A stretch of DNA of 64,000 bases from positions 4,255 through 68,254 of the forward strand of contig CAYXXU010000009.1 of the NCBI GenBank assembly GCA_964469155.1. Reading direction: 5' to 3'. Numbering within the stretch: the first letter of the stretch is position 1; each line of letters opens with the position of its first letter. A program made the position numbers and the translations under genes. The notes below the pieces were generated by a model. That model was given only the letters and a program-made list of their open reading frames with translations. It was not told the origin of the DNA and searched no databases. Source of the stretch: CAIWKO01 sp964469155 (lineage in GTDB: Bacteria > Bacteroidota > Bacteroidia > Bacteroidales > CAIWKO01). This document shows positions 9,365-18,724 of the stretch, piece by piece.

Positions 9365-10726
9365 TTAATTGACAAAAACAGATTCAATTTCAGCTAGTAA
9401 TGATTCTTCATCAGCATTGTTAAGAACTTCTAAAAGTTTTTCACCGGCAAAGGTTTGTATCAACAGTTTGAAATAATAATAGGCTTTTTGGTGATGATAA
9501 TTCAGCATCAGGTTAAGTTTTTCATTTATGGCATTATTTTTCACTTCACTTTCAGGATCAAATAAAGAAATGAAATTTTGAATTTCAATCCAAAGTTTAT
9601 TTTTCAATTTTTCGGCTTCATGCTTAAAGTTTAATGAAAGTGTCTCCCTGATTATAGCAGATCTTAAATTACTATTTAATACAGTCATCAATCCATTAAA
9701 GTGTTCCAGATTACCCGATGTGCTTTCAGAAATATCGTCAAAATGTTCTGCAGATAGAATTGAAATTATTTCTGAGAGGCTCTTCGAAGATAAAGTCCAT
9801 AAACCATACCGGGCAGGAAAATAGTATTTATTAAACCAGACAGCATTGTTTGTTTTGTTATAAATACGTATAAAATCAGGGATCTCCTGCCAATTCATTC
9901 TCATTGGGGTAAAACAAGAAGAGAACAGTGTTTTTTTTATTGAACAATAATTGCGAAAAAACTCGATGTTTTCCAGAACTTTGTCGAAATCAGAATTTAC
10001 CCTGATCGATTCAAAAAGTGATTTATTAACCGAATCAATGGATACATTGATATCAAAATTTCCTTTCTGCAGTATATTCTTTATTCGATCATTCAATATA
10101 GTTCCGTTAGTTTGTACCGAAATTTTGCATTCAGGATTCGTTTTTGTAATCATTTCCCATAATGTATAGTTCAATGGTTCTATAAAAGGATCCCCTCCCA
10201 GAAAAAAAGTATATTTAAGATGAGGAATAAACAACTCCATTTGTTTAAAGAATGAATCATCGTATACCATTGCCGGATCGTTAACATTACATCCACGCGT
10301 AAAACTATTGGACAGACACATGACACATTTTAAATTACAAACATCAGAAAAGCGAAAACCCATAACAGTGGGCATTGGCTGATCCTTAAATATACTCCAA
10401 TAATCGTATCTTAATGCATTTATTGCATGATAATTTCCAAGATTCAGGTCTTTGCTGCATTGCAGGCATCCGATTTCATTTAGCTGATTTTTCTTTAAGT
10501 GTTTTCGGTAAGTTTTGATATTCTGAGAATTCCATATTTCAAGAATTGATTGTTTGGAAATATTCCCCAAGGGCCAAGTGTTATTGTTGTGACAAGGAAA
10601 AATATTGCCGTTAAAAGAAAAATAAAGAGAAACAAAAGGAGCATAACAAAAACTTTCTTTTCTGTTTATTTTTCTTATCCTGTAATATTTTTTAAGGTGC
10701 TTATTCTGAAAAAAAAGGTATGTCAT
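9365..10726 (-). CDS. Radical SAM enzyme with N-terminal SPASM/twitch-like module
   Basis: Family member 1 of 9 in this window. The order is unusual: the auxiliary-cluster module comes first (C27, C45, then C87 and C90, in a frame of CYAPFVSL, GNI, ILEIWNS and GCLQC) and the radical SAM core follows, with CNLKCVMC at 130-137. Ordinary SPASM enzymes place this module after the core. I believe this matches the family named N-terminal twitch-domain radical SAM protein. The core has a GGDPF variant of the GGEP SAM-amine motif, TNGT and SIDS. After a short RYGLWTL motif the last 130 or so residues look helical and are likely for partner or substrate binding. Its start lies inside the 3' end of the upstream GT-C gene (26-base overlap), so the two are translated together. 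Confidence 0.87.
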   Translation of the reverse strand: MTYLFFQNKHLKKYYRIRKINRKESFCYAPFVSLYFSFNGNIFPCHNNNTWPLGNISKQSILEIWNSQNIKTYRKHLKKNQLNEIGCLQCSKDLNLGNYHAINALRYDYWSIFKDQPMPTVMGFRFSDVCNLKCVMCLSNSFTRGCNVNDPAMVYDDSFFKQMELFIPHLKYTFFLGGDPFIEPLNYTLWEMITKTNPECKISVQTNGTILNDRIKNILQKGNFDINVSIDSVNKSLFESIRVNSDFDKVLENIEFFRNYCSIKKTLFSSCFTPMRMNWQEIPDFIRIYNKTNNAVWFNKYYFPARYGLWTLSSKSLSEIISILSAEHFDDISESTSGNLEHFNGLMTVLNSNLRSAIIRETLSLNFKHEAEKLKNKLWIEIQNFISLFDPESEVKNNAINEKLNLMLNYHHQKAYYYFKLLIQTFAGEKLLEVLNNADEESLLAEIESVFVN

Positions 10727-12986
10727 TTCGTATTTTAATAATGTTAATTATAAGGTTCAGTAAGCAAAGAAAGAAATATCCGGAACAAAGAAAAACAGGG
10801 AAAATATAGTAACATGCATATCGTGAAACGCCCACCATAAGTATGGGGATAATTAGAATGTTTAAAATAATAAAAATAAATTGGATTGGAATAACAAGAC
10901 GTACCCGTTTGAAGAGATAACTAAAAGTTACAATTAACGGGAATACTACAACGTTTATATCACCCCAAAATAATAAAATTAAAGAGAAAGAAAAACAGGT
11001 AATTGATCCGAACATATAGGACGGTTTTTTCTTGTTTGTTGAAAAAATAAAAAAACAAAATAATAAATTAACAAACAGAAAGTCAAATAATCTTATACTG
11101 TATATTTGATCAAAAATTTTTTTAAGTTTTTGAAATGAAAGTGTAAATATTTTACCGGGATTATGTGTATAAAAATTCAATATTCGTAATGAGGTTTTTT
11201 TATCATTCATCCGGTCATTATTATAAAAGCTTTTGCTGTCCTTAATCCAGGCATCAGAATACATACCATCCTTAATATACTCATTATGACAGTATAGTCC
11301 CTCTTTTTCTGGTAAAATCATGATCATAAAAAAAAGATCAGAGTGCTGCAAAATCATTTCAAAATAAGCCAAATATAAACTTTTGGGTCTATAAATGTTT
11401 AAGAGGAACATGCTGGGAGAACCAGTAGTTTCTACTTCCTGATAAATTGTGTCCTTAAATTGGATTATATCCCTATCTGTAATTCCTGAAATTTTTTGCT
11501 TAATTATGCCCCCATAAAATCCCTGATTAATATTCTGGTTGAGTTGTACTAAGTCAGGTTTGTTTTTAATTGTCTCAATCAACAAACCGGCACTTCTTTT
11601 TGTTTCTTTTAGAATATTAATACCCCATAAATTATAGGGTAACCAGCAAATAATAAAAACACTTCCAATAATAATTAGCTGCCTGAATTTAATAATATTT
11701 CTCTCGCGAAAAATAATTATTAAAAGATCCAAAAACATGAATAGTATGAAAAACATGAGGCTGGATTTTATTAAAAAACTGAAACCACATAATAATCCCA
11801 AAACGACACCATTTGACATATTAAACGTTTTACGATATCTCATATATGCCCATGTAATAAAAAAATTAATAACTATTGTAACCAAATCCGGACTAAAACT
11901 TGAGGTCAGAGGAATGATAAGAAATAAAAAAAAAGGAGCAGTAATTACCCCTGCCCAAAACCCCCTGATATTCCATAGTTCATAGCCTAATAAAGGAAAA
12001 CAAAAAACAACCATTAAGAGAAGAAATAATTGCAGAAATTTTATGAGGAGTGGGCATACTCCGGTAATTTTATATATTAACCCCAGCAATAAGGGATAGC
12101 CAGGAAACCTGTGCAAACAAACCAGGCCTTTGTAGAAGTGAACAGCATTAAAATTTAATTTATTTATTATACTATCTCCAGCATTGTCAACATAAATATT
12201 ATAATCCACATCATTATTAATCATTCCGTTAACCATAAACAGATTGTTTTCAGCAAAATTTACGGCGATAGTTTGATAATCGGCTTGATCGGGATTATCA
12301 TTAATATGAACATAATTATCAAAATTAAGAAAATTATCAAATTTTTTTGAAAAATGAATTGTCAAAAGACTAATAATAAAGAGTATTGAAAACAATAAAA
12401 GATTTATTAAAATCCTTTTTTTAAAAACAATAAGCTGTATGTTAATAATATTGATTCTCTGAATTACTTTGTAAATAAAATGTTTGATTTTTGCACGAAA
12501 CAATATTAGGTTTAAAGCTATTGACAAAATTAAAAAGGCAGTAAAACCGCTTTTTAACCATTTAATATTGTAAACAAAAGATGCTAAATAGCCAAGTTTT
12601 TCAATAAAGGGTTGATGAATTGAATTTTTAAAAGAGAAGTCCTGATATATTACACCTGGAGGAACCGAAACTTTTACTAAATGGTTATCATTAAGAAATA
12701 CATTAATTTTTATACTATCGGCTGAGGCCGTTGTTAATCGAATTATTGCTTTTTTATAGAATCTATTGTATTTATAAAACAGAGTGTTTTTATTTGATTC
12801 TAAAGTAAGTAGGTTACCAAGAGGACTGATTCCAAGAAAATTAATTTGACCAGAATACTTGGCATTGTATGAAATTAAAAGTTTTCCATAATAATTGGCG
12901 TTTTTCAGATAAATGACAGACGAAATTACAGTGCAAATTATTAAAAAACAAATGAATACCAAAATATATTTCAATGACTTTTTCAT
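10701..12986 (-). CDS. GT-C type integral membrane glycosyltransferase (PMT/ArnT-like)
   Basis: A membrane protein of about 761 residues with an N-terminal anchor helix, a short periplasmic part, and a run of roughly a dozen hydrophobic helices. The segment HRFPGYPLLLGLIYKI followed by long helices and the acidic loop DNPDQADYQ are typical of GT-C enzymes of the Pmt/ArnT/GT39-GT83 type, which use polyprenyl-phosphate sugars on the periplasmic side. The exact family is uncertain; it could be a polysaccharide-repeat membrane protein. The frame opens with a TTG at 13001, but that TTG belongs to a predicted -7 box, so I prefer the ATG at 12986. The gene overlaps the radical SAM gene at 9365 by 26 bases, a direct physical link between a sugar transferase and a radical enzyme. 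Confidence 0.72.
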   Translation of the reverse strand: MKKSLKYILVFICFLIICTVISSVIYLKNANYYGKLLISYNAKYSGQINFLGISPLGNLLTLESNKNTLFYKYNRFYKKAIIRLTTASADSIKINVFLNDNHLVKVSVPPGVIYQDFSFKNSIHQPFIEKLGYLASFVYNIKWLKSGFTAFLILSIALNLILFRAKIKHFIYKVIQRINIINIQLIVFKKRILINLLLFSILFIISLLTIHFSKKFDNFLNFDNYVHINDNPDQADYQTIAVNFAENNLFMVNGMINNDVDYNIYVDNAGDSIINKLNFNAVHFYKGLVCLHRFPGYPLLLGLIYKITGVCPLLIKFLQLFLLLMVVFCFPLLGYELWNIRGFWAGVITAPFFLFLIIPLTSSFSPDLVTIVINFFITWAYMRYRKTFNMSNGVVLGLLCGFSFLIKSSLMFFILFMFLDLLIIIFRERNIIKFRQLIIIGSVFIICWLPYNLWGINILKETKRSAGLLIETIKNKPDLVQLNQNINQGFYGGIIKQKISGITDRDIIQFKDTIYQEVETTGSPSMFLLNIYRPKSLYLAYFEMILQHSDLFFMIMILPEKEGLYCHNEYIKDGMYSDAWIKDSKSFYNNDRMNDKKTSLRILNFYTHNPGKIFTLSFQKLKKIFDQIYSIRLFDFLFVNLLFCFFIFSTNKKKPSYMFGSITCFSFSLILLFWGDINVVVFPLIVTFSYLFKRVRLVIPIQFIFIILNILIIPILMVGVSRYACYYIFPVFLCSGYFFLCLLNLIINIIKIRNDIPFFSE

Positions 12987-12998
12987 AAAATAACCATT

Positions 12999-13006
12999 CA
13001 AAAATA
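12999..13006 (-). promoter_or_regulatory. Candidate -7 box for the GT-C/radical SAM pair
   Basis: On the minus strand this reads TATTTTTG, a match to TAnnTTTG, placed 12 bases before the ATG at 12986. This position makes the TTG codon at 13001 part of the promoter and favours the later start. No -33 element is clear. Confidence 0.35.
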
Positions 13007-13387
13007 GTATTAAGAGTCGATTTTAAATAAACTGGCTAAAATTTTATTTCCGTTTTTTTATTTCTACTATCATTTTATCATTGTCAACTTAATGAATGAT
13101 TTTTATTGGGGGATACTTATTGATTAAAAATCATATTCGCAAAATTTTAGTAAAGTGTGGAAATCCTATCTATTTTTTATAAAACTAGATCTGTGTTAAT
13201 TGCAACAAATACTATAAAAAAACTGTTATAAATACAAGATTAAAATCATGAATTAAATATTAGTGTGAGTAAAATTATGCCCTGAAAATACTTGTGCAAA
13301 TTTAGGCAAATTATTCCCTGGTGAACAAAATAAGTATTGCTCGGATAATTTAAATTGTTAATTTTACATAACAGATAGCATTAAATC
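13007..13387. other. AT-rich divergent intergenic region, no gene seen
   Basis: About 380 bases separate the leftward GT-C gene from the rightward B12-type radical SAM gene. I see no convincing reading frame. A second minus-strand promoter-like pair is present: TAAATTTG (13297-13304) with TTTG (13326-13329) 21 bases upstream of it, which would give a long leader. No comparable element was found on the plus strand. Confidence 0.45.
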
Positions 13388-14749
13388 ATGAAAAGATTAG
13401 TTTTAATTTTTGCAGTCGACCCAAATATCAAAAAATTAGAGTCTGTTCTTCCGCCATTGTCTCTTGGAATAATTGCAGCTCTTACGCCAAAAAATTGGGA
13501 AATTGTTATTGGAGATGAAAATATTGAAAAGTTTTCTTATATGCCGGCTGATTTGGTAGGTATTTCATCGTGGACTTTAAATATTAACAGGGCATATCAG
13601 ATAGCTGACGAGTATAAAGAAAACAAGACAAAGGTTATAATGGGGGGGCAGCATGTTACTGCATTACCTGAAGAGGCTTTGATTCATGCCGATTCTGTCG
13701 TTAAAGGCATAGCTGAAGATATTTGGCCCAATGTCATTACAGATTTTGAAAATGGAGAATTGAAATCTATTTATTATGGCAAGCCTACAAATACTTTTGT
13801 AAAGCCCCGCTACGATTTGTTTCATGAGTCTTACAAACTTGGAGCAATTCAAACGAGCAGAGGTTGTCCCATGGGTTGTAATTATTGTTCTGTTTCAAAT
13901 ATTACCGGGCACACATATTTTCGAAAGCCTTTGAAAATGATAATAGAAGAATTAAGGGAGATGCCACAAAAATACATCTTCTTTACTGACGATAATTTGA
14001 TCGGGATTACTAATAAACAAAGAAATGAAGCATTAGAGCTTTTTGAAACAATGATAAATAACAATATTAAAAAGCATTGGATAGGTCAAACAAGCCTTTT
14101 AATTGCCGAAGATGATTTACTTATAAAGGCGGCAAAACGAAGTGGTTGTTATATGGTTTTCATTGGAATTGAAACAGAAAACAAAGCGGGACTCACTATG
14201 CTGAATAAGGAAATAAATTTACATGTTGCTCCAAATAATTATTCTAATTATATTAAAAAAATTCAAAAAGCAGGTATTGGAGTATTTGCAGGTATAATTT
14301 ACGGATTAACTACTGATAAAATTGAAAGTTTTCAGGCACGATCACAATTTGTAAGAAAACTTAATTTGGCTTGCTTTGGTTCTTTTATTCTCACTCCTTT
14401 GCCAGGTACTAAATTTTTCTCAACATTGACCGACAATAAAAAAATATTATGTAAAGATTTTCCTACAGATTGGAAGTACTTCGATTATAATCATTTATTA
14501 GTGGATCTTGAACTAAATGTTTCGCCAGAAATTTTATACTCGGAAATAAATAAACAGATACTGAAAACATATACAATGTATCAAATAGCATATAGGGCAT
14601 TTCGAACCCTATATCAGACAAAAAGCATTTTAGCTACCTTACATGGGTTATGGACTAATTTAAAATATAAAATGTTTTTATCCAAAAGCTCATCATTAAT
14701 TAAATTCATGAATTTTGTAAGCCAGATAAAAACTTTTTTTCTTAAATAA
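13388..14749 (+). CDS. B12-binding-domain radical SAM enzyme, duplicate of the gene at 7912
   Basis: A 453-residue protein colinear with the one at 7912: it starts with PPLSLGIIAALTP, has ADLVGISSWTLNINRAYQIA and MGGQHVTALPEEA in the cobalamin domain, and C160, C164 and C167 in TSRGCPMGCNYC. The C-terminal tail (AYRAFRTLYQTKSILATLHG) is also shared. The gene is free-standing, with about 380 bases before it and about 480 after it, so unlike its twin it has its own promoter region. The two may act on consecutive or related positions of one substrate, but nothing in the sequence names it. No frame damage is seen. Confidence 0.86.
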   Translation: MKRLVLIFAVDPNIKKLESVLPPLSLGIIAALTPKNWEIVIGDENIEKFSYMPADLVGISSWTLNINRAYQIADEYKENKTKVIMGGQHVTALPEEALIHADSVVKGIAEDIWPNVITDFENGELKSIYYGKPTNTFVKPRYDLFHESYKLGAIQTSRGCPMGCNYCSVSNITGHTYFRKPLKMIIEELREMPQKYIFFTDDNLIGITNKQRNEALELFETMINNNIKKHWIGQTSLLIAEDDLLIKAAKRSGCYMVFIGIETENKAGLTMLNKEINLHVAPNNYSNYIKKIQKAGIGVFAGIIYGLTTDKIESFQARSQFVRKLNLACFGSFILTPLPGTKFFSTLTDNKKILCKDFPTDWKYFDYNHLLVDLELNVSPEILYSEINKQILKTYTMYQIAYRAFRTLYQTKSILATLHGLWTNLKYKMFLSKSSSLIKFMNFVSQIKTFFLK

Positions 14750-15232
14750 AATCATTTACCTTATTGAAATCATTGATGTTAATAATTCTTAAGAAGCATG
14801 TTTAATTTAATGATGTGTGAATACTAGATACGTTTATTCTTAAGTCCCTAAAAATAATATCAAAAATCACTAATAGAGAATAGTATTGATTTGAAAACAT
14901 ACAATACCGATGATATAAGAATGACAATTATTAATATTGTTTTAAAAGCAAGTGAATTTTAAACAAATTATAACATTATTCTTTATTTATATGAATGGCA
15001 GTCATGAAAATATATAAAGAGAATAAAAACCACATATCAACAGCTCTACATTATTATACAGGTTGTTTGATAAAAACTTAATAAAATAATTTAGAATAAA
15101 AAGATATTATTATAAGATTTCTTTTATCAGGATATGAAAAAGACAAATTAAGAGAATATGAATAATATTGTATGAGCATAGTGCGCAATTTGTAATAATT
15201 CATAATTTAATAAAAAATAGTTAACAGCATAA
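14750..15232. other. Long AT-rich intergenic region with one tiny reading frame
   Basis: This 483-base gap between two B12-type radical SAM genes is very AT-rich. The only reading frame I can point to is 14995-15081 on the plus strand, 28 codons starting MAVMKIYKENK and ending HYYTGCLIKT. It has no recognisable ribosome binding site, and such a frame can arise by chance in this composition. It is noted because short genes beside radical SAM enzymes are sometimes peptide precursors; the support is weak. No clear hairpin or promoter was found. Confidence 0.4.
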
Positions 15233-16675
15233 ATGAAAACGTATATAATAAAAGATACATTTTGCTTATTTGTCGCTCCTAAATTCAATGCTGGGAAAGC
15301 TAATTTATTGATGATGATTCGTGAGAAGGATCCACCACTGAACCTTGCTATGCTAGCCAGCTGGATAAGGACTAAAGGAAGCAAGACTGCAATTCTTGAT
15401 TGTGATATTGATGCCCATAATTACTCCATTTTTAAAAGAAAAATAAATTATTTTCGGAAAAAGTATCCATTAGAAAAATTTTATATTGGGTTTTATGTTT
15501 GTACTCCGACGGCTTATGAGTGTTATCATTTAGCAAAAATTGTGAAGGATTGCATTCCGGAAAGCATCCTTATTGCCGGAGGGCCACATGCTACTTTTTT
15601 ACCGGAGGAAGTGTTAAATAGCTCCCCTATGGATATTGTTGTAATAGGAGAAGGCGAAATTACACTTGAGGAAATATTGTTACAGCGCGATCTAAATGAT
15701 GTAAATGGCATTGCATTTCTCAATCCAAAAAACAAAAAGGAAATCATAAAAACAAAGCCCAGAGAAAGATTTACTAATCTGGATATTTTGCCAATTCCTG
15801 CTTATGATTTATTAAATATTAAAAAATACCGATCGCCAATTGGTGCTTTCAAACGACTTCCTTCCTTTTTAGTTAGCTTCTCTAGAGGGTGTCCTAATTA
15901 TTGTTTTTTTTGTACAAAAACATTAGGTACGAGTTTTTTTCAAAAATCTGCCGTAAAAATGTTTGAAGAAATAAAATACCTTAAAGTAAATTTTGGAATT
16001 ATCGACTTTGTTATTGTTGACGACACATTTACTGCAGATCGTGAGAATGTACTGCGATTTTGTAATATTTTACTGCAAACAAATATGAATATTACCTGGC
16101 ATTGTTATACACGGGCAAATAATATCGATACCGAATTATTAGTAGAAATGAAAAGAGCCGGATGCCACCAGCTAATGTTTGGTATTGAATCTTTTGATGA
16201 CGATGTCCTAGAAAAAGTAAATAAAGGAATTAACTCCAGCATTGCAATCGAAGCAATTCAGAAAACACAGGCAACAGGTATTTCATGCAGACTTTCAATG
16301 ATGGTGGGTAATATTGGTGATACCCCAAAAACATTAAACCACAGCATCGATGAAATAATAAGATTAAAACCTGATTTTATTAATATTTTAATAGCTACCC
16401 CTGGCCCTGGCACACCTTTTTTTTCCTGGGCAGACAAAAACGGCAGGATAATTACTAAAGATTGGGATAAATATACCGGAGGAACAGCAGTTGTAAAACT
16501 TGACGACATTTCAATTAATGAAATAAATAAATATTATAAAAGATTCTGGATAAAATTTTATTTTCATCCTAGGATAATTCTGAGGCATTTGCTCAAGATC
16601 ACTAATAGATATCAATTAAAGAATTTCCTTGTTGCAATTACTAGAATTTTAAAATTTTTGATTTATAGACACTAA
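15233..16675 (+). CDS. B12-binding-domain radical SAM enzyme
   Basis: This 480-residue protein has a complete cobalamin-domain signature (IAGGPHATFLPEE, then VIGEGEITLEE) and a core with C220, C224 and C227 in FSRGCPNYCFFC, followed by VDDTF and MFGIESFDD. It conforms to the BchE/HpnP-type class better than the other three B12-type enzymes here. Its C-terminus is basic and partly hydrophobic (FYFHPRIILRHLLKI), a sign of membrane association. Activities known in the class include methylation of unactivated carbon and oxidative ring closure. It ends 4 bases before the end of a leftward radical SAM gene (convergent) and appears to be a single-gene transcription unit. Confidence 0.87.
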   Translation: MKTYIIKDTFCLFVAPKFNAGKANLLMMIREKDPPLNLAMLASWIRTKGSKTAILDCDIDAHNYSIFKRKINYFRKKYPLEKFYIGFYVCTPTAYECYHLAKIVKDCIPESILIAGGPHATFLPEEVLNSSPMDIVVIGEGEITLEEILLQRDLNDVNGIAFLNPKNKKEIIKTKPRERFTNLDILPIPAYDLLNIKKYRSPIGAFKRLPSFLVSFSRGCPNYCFFCTKTLGTSFFQKSAVKMFEEIKYLKVNFGIIDFVIVDDTFTADRENVLRFCNILLQTNMNITWHCYTRANNIDTELLVEMKRAGCHQLMFGIESFDDDVLEKVNKGINSSIAIEAIQKTQATGISCRLSMMVGNIGDTPKTLNHSIDEIIRLKPDFINILIATPGPGTPFFSWADKNGRIITKDWDKYTGGTAVVKLDDISINEINKYYKRFWIKFYFHPRIILRHLLKITNRYQLKNFLVAITRILKFLIYRH

Positions 16676-16679
16676 TAAA

Positions 16680-17579
16680 TTATTTTTTTAAAAGGAAAAC
16701 CAATGGGCTTAAATTTGCTTCTGCAAAATGTCCACAATTTTGACAATCTAAATTTTTACAACTCAAGCGTTCTTCTAATTGGGAATTAAAGTGTTTTACA
16801 GCTTGTTTCCAATAGCATGGTTTGTTTTTATGATCTTCTTTTTGAAACCATTGTATTGCACTATTGCTCATAAGAAAGTGAGCAGGGTACTTTCTTTTCA
16901 AACGATACATCTCAGAAATGATTTTATTTCGCAGATCAGAATGAACAAAGAAGGGGTCCTTTTCAGGATTTACCGGAGAAGGAGTATAGATATCACAGGA
17001 TACGCCAAGCATATTATTTTGAATAGCCAATTCAACCACTGATTCCATCTGATTCCAGTTTTGTGGTGTAACAGTCATACTAATTACCACCCTCCTGTCA
17101 TTTTTATAGTTTAATAGCACTTTTTCATATGTGCCGGAACCTCTGATATTATCATGCGTCTCCCTATTACCATCAATGGATACAAATATTTTTTGATTAT
17201 AAAATTCACCTATTTTAATGGTGCCATTTGAACAGATATCTATAAATTCGAAATGTTTAGAGGCTTCTGATATAATATCCTGTCTCAAGGCCGGTTCACC
17301 TCCTATTAACAAAACCCTTCTTATGCCCTGAGCTTTTAGTTTCAAAAATTCAGATTTCCAACGTTCAATCGGAAGATCCGAAAAGTTTAACTGATTTTTA
17401 AAATTAAAATGATAACAATGTTCACAATTTAAATTACATTTATCTGTTATGTCGAATTCGGCAATATAAATTGTGCCAAAAATCAATCTTTTTAGTTCAT
17501 AAAAAAATATCTTTCCGAATCGAATTAGCTTTTGCGACATACTCCCCGGCCATTGTCTTGAAAAATAAAAAAATTCCAT
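16680..17579 (-). CDS. Radical SAM enzyme, short MoaA-like core with C-terminal cysteine cluster
   Basis: A 299-residue radical SAM protein with CxxxCxxC cysteines C48, C52 and C55 in DKCNLNCEHC, then IGGEPALRQD for SAM binding, ICSNGT and FVSIDG. The C-terminal end holds CYW, then SCKNLDCQNCGHF, four more cysteines that may bind an auxiliary iron-sulfur cluster, though this is not a standard SPASM domain. It differs in design from the nine N-terminal-module enzymes of the locus. An alternative ATG at 17540 (MSQKLIRF) would drop 13 residues. It lies 17 bases after the UbiA-like gene and is likely co-transcribed with it, so a prenyl or isoprenoid-linked substrate is conceivable. Confidence 0.82.
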   Translation of the reverse strand: MEFFYFSRQWPGSMSQKLIRFGKIFFYELKRLIFGTIYIAEFDITDKCNLNCEHCYHFNFKNQLNFSDLPIERWKSEFLKLKAQGIRRVLLIGGEPALRQDIISEASKHFEFIDICSNGTIKIGEFYNQKIFVSIDGNRETHDNIRGSGTYEKVLLNYKNDRRVVISMTVTPQNWNQMESVVELAIQNNMLGVSCDIYTPSPVNPEKDPFFVHSDLRNKIISEMYRLKRKYPAHFLMSNSAIQWFQKEDHKNKPCYWKQAVKHFNSQLEERLSCKNLDCQNCGHFAEANLSPLVFLLKK

Positions 17580-17596
17580 TTTCTGTATTTTGGTAT

Positions 17597-18448
17597 TTAT
17601 ATCCTGCTTAATAGAATGATTAATCCACCAATTCCATAAAAAATTCTGTATATTAACCTGTATCGTGTCCTCTCTTTAATATTATTAATTTTTTTCCTGA
17701 AAAATAGCCATACCATAAGCTGAAGAACAAAGGCAAGGATAAAACACAAAAATTCTATAAATGAAACAATTTTTATATAGAAAAGAAAAGACCAATATAT
17801 AGCAGCTATCGTAAAAATAAGAATAACGATGTCCTGAGATAATCTGAACCCCATAAAAATTGCTCCGGTTTTCAGACCTGATTCTTTATCAGGCTCATAA
17901 TCTATTATTTCATGAAATAAATGGCCGGCTGCAAAAATAAGTGAAAAATAGATAGAAATTAAAACTGCTTTTTGATCAATTGAAACAAATAGCGAATATA
18001 TCATTAAAAAATGCAAGATCTCAGCAGTAAAATGCAATAGAGTTCCAATAAAGGGCTTATGTTTAAATCCCCATTCAGGAAAAGAATAAAGCATCCAAAT
18101 AAAATATATAAGTAGGGCGAAAATGCCGGTATTCAAGTTGAGAAAAAAACCAAAAAAAGCTGCAAAAATGATAAATATAATAGATGAAAACAGATATTGT
18201 TTTTTATTTAAGGCCATATGATCAAGTCTATCATTCAATACATCATAGCCAAATCCACCAAATGCGTTATAGGCGTATATAGACAATATGAGCATAATGG
18301 ATAAAAAGAATGCTAATATAAATAATATTATATTGTCTGTATTAATGGCATGTGTCGCAAATACGCCACCGATGAGAAAAAAGCCACTCATTGCTATGGA
18401 TTCACCAACCCGAAGCGATTTGATATATTGATGCAGTAACCGTTTCAA
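17597..18448 (-). CDS. UbiA-family-like membrane prenyltransferase
   Basis: An integral membrane protein of 283 residues with about eight hydrophobic helices. Two acidic motifs place it in the UbiA superfamily: NDRLD at 72-76 and HEIIDYEPDKESG in the fifth-helix region. The first motif is normally NDxxDxxxD, but here the third acidic residue is replaced (NDRLDHMAL), so metal-diphosphate binding may be altered. UbiA enzymes join a polyprenyl chain to an acceptor, or act as phosphoribosyl transferases for lipid-linked arabinose, as in decaprenyl-phosphate-arabinose synthesis. The gene leads a two-gene operon with a radical SAM enzyme. An isopentenyl-diphosphate isomerase at 41660 supports isoprenoid involvement in the locus. 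Confidence 0.72.
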   Translation of the reverse strand: MKRLLHQYIKSLRVGESIAMSGFFLIGGVFATHAINTDNIILFILAFFLSIMLILSIYAYNAFGGFGYDVLNDRLDHMALNKKQYLFSSIIFIIFAAFFGFFLNLNTGIFALLIYFIWMLYSFPEWGFKHKPFIGTLLHFTAEILHFLMIYSLFVSIDQKAVLISIYFSLIFAAGHLFHEIIDYEPDKESGLKTGAIFMGFRLSQDIVILIFTIAAIYWSFLFYIKIVSFIEFLCFILAFVLQLMVWLFFRKKINNIKERTRYRLIYRIFYGIGGLIILLSRI

Positions 18449-18478
18449 ATTTCTCTAAACTCTTATCATTATTCATAA

Positions 18479-18514
18479 AAATCAAAAGTACGAATTTTGT
18501 TAAATCAAAAGTAC
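18479..18514 (-). promoter_or_regulatory. Direct 13-bp repeat containing two -7-like boxes upstream of the UbiA-like gene
   Basis: AAATCAAAAGTAC occurs at 18479-18491 and again exactly at 18502-18514. Each copy reads TACTTTTG on the minus strand, a match to TAnnTTTG, pointing at the gene that starts at 18448. The 23-base offset is about two helical turns, so this could be a tandem promoter or a regulator site. No -33 element is clear. Confidence 0.35.
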
Positions 18515-18690
18515 TATTAATTGGTCTTGGTATTGACCACTTAAGAAATATTTTATAGAATTTGAGTGGCTTGCTTAGTAAAATTCTTACTTAAAGGGAA
18601 CTAAGAAGAAATGTAAAACGAAAAAAAATTCATGAATCCACCAGATTGTTAAAGGAAAATGCAAATTTATGAAAAACAAGAAGAATGTAA

Positions 18691-18698
18691 TATCTTTG
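18691..18698 (+). promoter_or_regulatory. Candidate -7 promoter box for the broken NeuD-like gene
   Basis: TATCTTTG followed by CA is the most typical form of the Bacteroidota -7 element. It lies 26 bases upstream of the ATG at 18725, which supports that ATG as the original start even though a stop codon follows soon after. No clear TTG is seen at -33. Confidence 0.5.
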
Positions 18699-18724
18699 CA
18701 AAGAATAACTAATAAATACAGTTT

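Noticed and set aside
13002..16675. RiPP cluster with precursor peptide
   Set aside because: No precursor with a leader and core, no RRE/PqqD-like domain and no peptidase were found near any of the radical SAM genes; only one weak 28-codon frame exists.
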